From positions 1-29,466 of the forward strand of contig JBBIQS010000094.1 of NCBI GenBank assembly GCA_037442205.1: 29,466 nucleotides of DNA, written 5' to 3'. This document shows, piece by piece, positions 27,619-29,466 of this stretch (the first letter of the stretch is position 1; each line of letters opens with the position of its first letter). The notes under the pieces were generated by a model, which worked only from the letters and a program-made list of their open reading frames with translations, was not told the DNA's origin and did no database searches. This DNA is from JBBIQS01 sp037442205. GTDB taxonomy: Bacteria; Myxococcota; Myxococcia; Myxococcales; UBA5297. Both the position numbers and the translations under genes were made by a program.

Positions 27619-29466
27619 TCACACGTACCCGATCTTGCCGCTCTTCTTCGCCGCACCGGCCGGACCGCGGGACAGCGCCGCCTCCTCCGGGCCGGTGGCG
27701 ACGTCGCGCCGGGCGGTCGAGCCGTTGGCCTTGCGCGCCGGCGGCGGCTCGCTGTCCTCGGCGGCGCCGCCGGGGACCTGGGCCTTGAGCCGGGCGACGA
27801 TGGCGGCCACGTCCCGGTACTTGGGATCGGCCTTCTCCACCTTCTGGAAGAAGGCCAGCGCCTTGGGAAGCTTTTCCATCTTCTCCAGCGTCAGGCCCAG
27901 CTCGAAGTGCAGGTTCTTGGCCGCCTCTGGGGACAGTTCGGCGCAGGCCAGCCCGCGCTGGAAGGCCTCCACCGCCTTGGGCAGGTCGCCCTTGTCGCCC
28001 TGGATGATCCCGACCATGGACAGGCACTCCACCTCGCGCTTGCGGCCGGCGGCGGCGGTGGCCGCCTGCTCGAACTCGCCGATGGCGTCGTCGAGCAGAC
28101 CCATCTCCTTGTAGGCGATGCCCAGGTCGTAGTGGGTGTCGACGTCCTCGGGCTTGACCACCTTCTGCACGCCCTTCTTGAACTCGGAGAAGACGTCCTC
28201 GACCGAGTACTGGAAGTCCTCGGCCGGGCCGGCGGCCTCCCCGCCCAGGTCGCCGAAGTCCTCGTTGGCCAGCTCGGCGGCCAGGTCGAAGGAGGCGTCG
28301 CCCCCAGCCTCGGCGCTCGGCTCGGCCCCCTGCCCGCCTTCCTTGGCCTCCAGCTTCGCCAACAGGTCCTTGGCGGCCTGGGAGTTCGGGTAGGCCAACA
28401 GCACCGTCTCGACGATCTCCCGCGCCTCCTCCAGCTCGCCCTGCTCGAGGAAGAACGAGGCCTCGGCCAGCTCGTCGCCGGCCGGATCGTCGCCTTCGGG
28501 CTCCTCGGGAGGCGGCTCGGGCTCGACCTTGGGAGCTGGCTTGGCAGCCGCCTTGGCCGGAGCGGCCGCCGGCTTGGCGGGCTGAGGCTTGGCAGGCGCC
28601 GCGGGCTTGGAGGGCTGCGGCTTGGCCAGCTGCGCCAGCGAGGCGGTGGAAATCACCTGGGTCGAATCGGAGTCGAAGTCGTCGGCCGGCGGCACCGCCT
28701 GGGCAGCGAGGGCGGGCTGGCGCGAGACACGGGTCGGCTGCTCGTTGACGTCCTCGTCCTCGAGGCGGGCCTCGGCCGGCGGCTCCTCGGCATCGACCAG
28801 CAATTCGCCCGGCGATTCCTCGGGCTCGGCCACCAGCTCGTCGCTGTCGCCGGCGGTCATCGCCCCGGTGAGCGCTTCCTCGTCGGCGGGCGGCTCGGCG
28901 AGCATCTCTTCGTCGCCGGTCACCACCTCGTCGGAGGCGGACTCGGCCGCCGCGGCCAGGGCGTCGTCGTCGGCGTCGACCGCCTGCACCTCGATCTCCG
29001 CGCCGGCGGAGGACTCGGGCATGGTCAGCTGGGCCTGCGGCGGCTCCTCGGCGACGTCGATCTCCTCTTCGCTGGCCTCGACCAGGATGGAGTCGTCGTC
29101 GACCTCGGCCTCGAGCTCGGGCGCCGCCTGCAGCCCGCCCACGCTCTCCAGCAGCTGGGCCAGCTCGGGGTGGCTGGGGTTGTGCTCGGCCAGCTTCTGC
29201 ACCGTCGCTCGGGCCCGGTCGTGCTCCCCGGCGGCCATGGCCAGCTGGGCGGCGCGGGCCAGGTGGTCCGAGGCCGCGGCCAGGTTGCCGGTGGTCAGGT
29301 GGATGGCCGCCGCCTTCTCGTAGGCGGCGACGCAGTTGGGATCGGCGGCGAAGACCTTCTTCAGGTGCTCGAGCGCTTTGTCGTGCAGCCCGTACTTGAC
29401 GTAAACGTCGGTCTCGGTGAGCAGCTTGCCCAGGTCGCCGCCGGCGGCTGGGGCGGCCGGGCGGGC
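27619..29466 (-). CDS. TPR protein with acidic and Ala/Pro/Lys-rich central region (5' end outside window)
   Basis: The frame is open to the right edge, giving 615 visible residues; the true start is beyond 29466. The first 110 visible residues are TPR units (VYVKYGLHDKALEHLKKVFAAD, then AAYEKAAAIHLTTGNLAAA and ATVQKLAEHNPSHPELAQLL). A long Glu/Asp-rich stretch follows, then a linker of repeated KPA/AKP units. The C-terminal 230 residues return to TPRs (EQGELEEAREIVETVLLAYP, DTHYDLGIAYKEMGLLDDAI, NLHFELGLTLEKMEKLPKAL). The protein ends in a basic tail, KKSGKIGYV. I recall similar C-termini in other deltaproteobacterial TPR proteins. Charged low-complexity regions and TPRs suggest a large cytoplasmic scaffold or assembly factor. 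It precedes the ExeA-like ATPase and probably works with it; the machine served is not visible here. Confidence 0.85.
   Translation of the reverse strand, partial: ARPAAPAAGGDLGKLLTETDVYVKYGLHDKALEHLKKVFAADPNCVAAYEKAAAIHLTTGNLAAASDHLARAAQLAMAAGEHDRARATVQKLAEHNPSHPELAQLLESVGGLQAAPELEAEVDDDSILVEASEEEIDVAEEPPQAQLTMPESSAGAEIEVQAVDADDDALAAAAESASDEVVTGDEEMLAEPPADEEALTGAMTAGDSDELVAEPEESPGELLVDAEEPPAEARLEDEDVNEQPTRVSRQPALAAQAVPPADDFDSDSTQVISTASLAQLAKPQPSKPAAPAKPQPAKPAAAPAKAAAKPAPKVEPEPPPEEPEGDDPAGDELAEASFFLEQGELEEAREIVETVLLAYPNSQAAKDLLAKLEAKEGGQGAEPSAEAGGDASFDLAAELANEDFGDLGGEAAGPAEDFQYSVEDVFSEFKKGVQKVVKPEDVDTHYDLGIAYKEMGLLDDAIGEFEQAATAAAGRKREVECLSMVGIIQGDKGDLPKAVEAFQRGLACAELSPEAAKNLHFELGLTLEKMEKLPKALAFFQKVEKADPKYRDVAAIVARLKAQVPGGAAEDSEPPPARKANGSTARRDVATGPEEAALSRGPAGAAKKSGKIGYV

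Overview
The window is very GC-rich, with G or C in most third codon positions. It encodes a Gram-negative envelope: Tol machinery, an Omp85 barrel, TamB and many lipoproteins and secreted proteins. The edge gene combines cysteine-rich DUF4215-type repeats with InlB-like repeats, and there is a FecR/CHASE2-cyclase pair and an ExeA-like ATPase next to a TPR protein. Together these suggest a myxobacterium-like deltaproteobacterium (Myxococcota or a close relative). This is a judgement from protein style; there is no rRNA or other marker to confirm it. I see no mobile element, CRISPR array or confident tRNA/rRNA gene.

Layout. Positions 2-3844 (+) hold the 3' part of a giant secreted repeat protein, followed by a small secreted protein (3889-4878). 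NikR (4896-5315, -) lies downstream of a shortened DUF4198-like gene (5330-5602, -). A FecR-like secreted protein and a CHASE2 class III cyclase (5718-8905, +) overlap by ATGA. A lipoprotein (8991-10016, -) overlaps an upstream frameshifted secreted-protein gene (10013-10416, -); both carry copies of the same beta-rich domain. A 361-bp divergent intergenic region with several inverted repeats precedes the Tol cluster tolQ-tolR-tolA/tonB-like-tolB (10778-14059, +). Ppx/GppA, a methyltransferase and a conserved-looking 91-aa protein follow (14116-16056, +).

An enzyme pair (NmrA-like reductase then dienelactone hydrolase, 16076-17768, -) is followed by a decayed efflux remnant (18014-18768, +), in which an adaptor-like N-terminus appears joined to the middle of an OprM/TolC-type protein that also has a one-base frameshift. 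The last part is on the minus strand: TPR protein (open at the right edge), ExeA-like ATPase, a weak terminator, TamB, an Omp85 protein with seven POTRA-like modules, and a PEGA-type lipoprotein.

Functionally most of the window serves the cell envelope. Tol proteins use the proton gradient for outer-membrane maintenance. TamB and Omp85 probably form a protein or lipid transport bridge to the outer membrane. FecR/CHASE2-cyclase looks like a periplasmic sensor coupled to cAMP production. The most interesting points are the seven-POTRA Omp85 overlapping tamB, two independent one-base frameshifts, the fused efflux relic, the shortened DUF4198 gene with a His-rich end before nikR, and the structured leader in front of tolQ.
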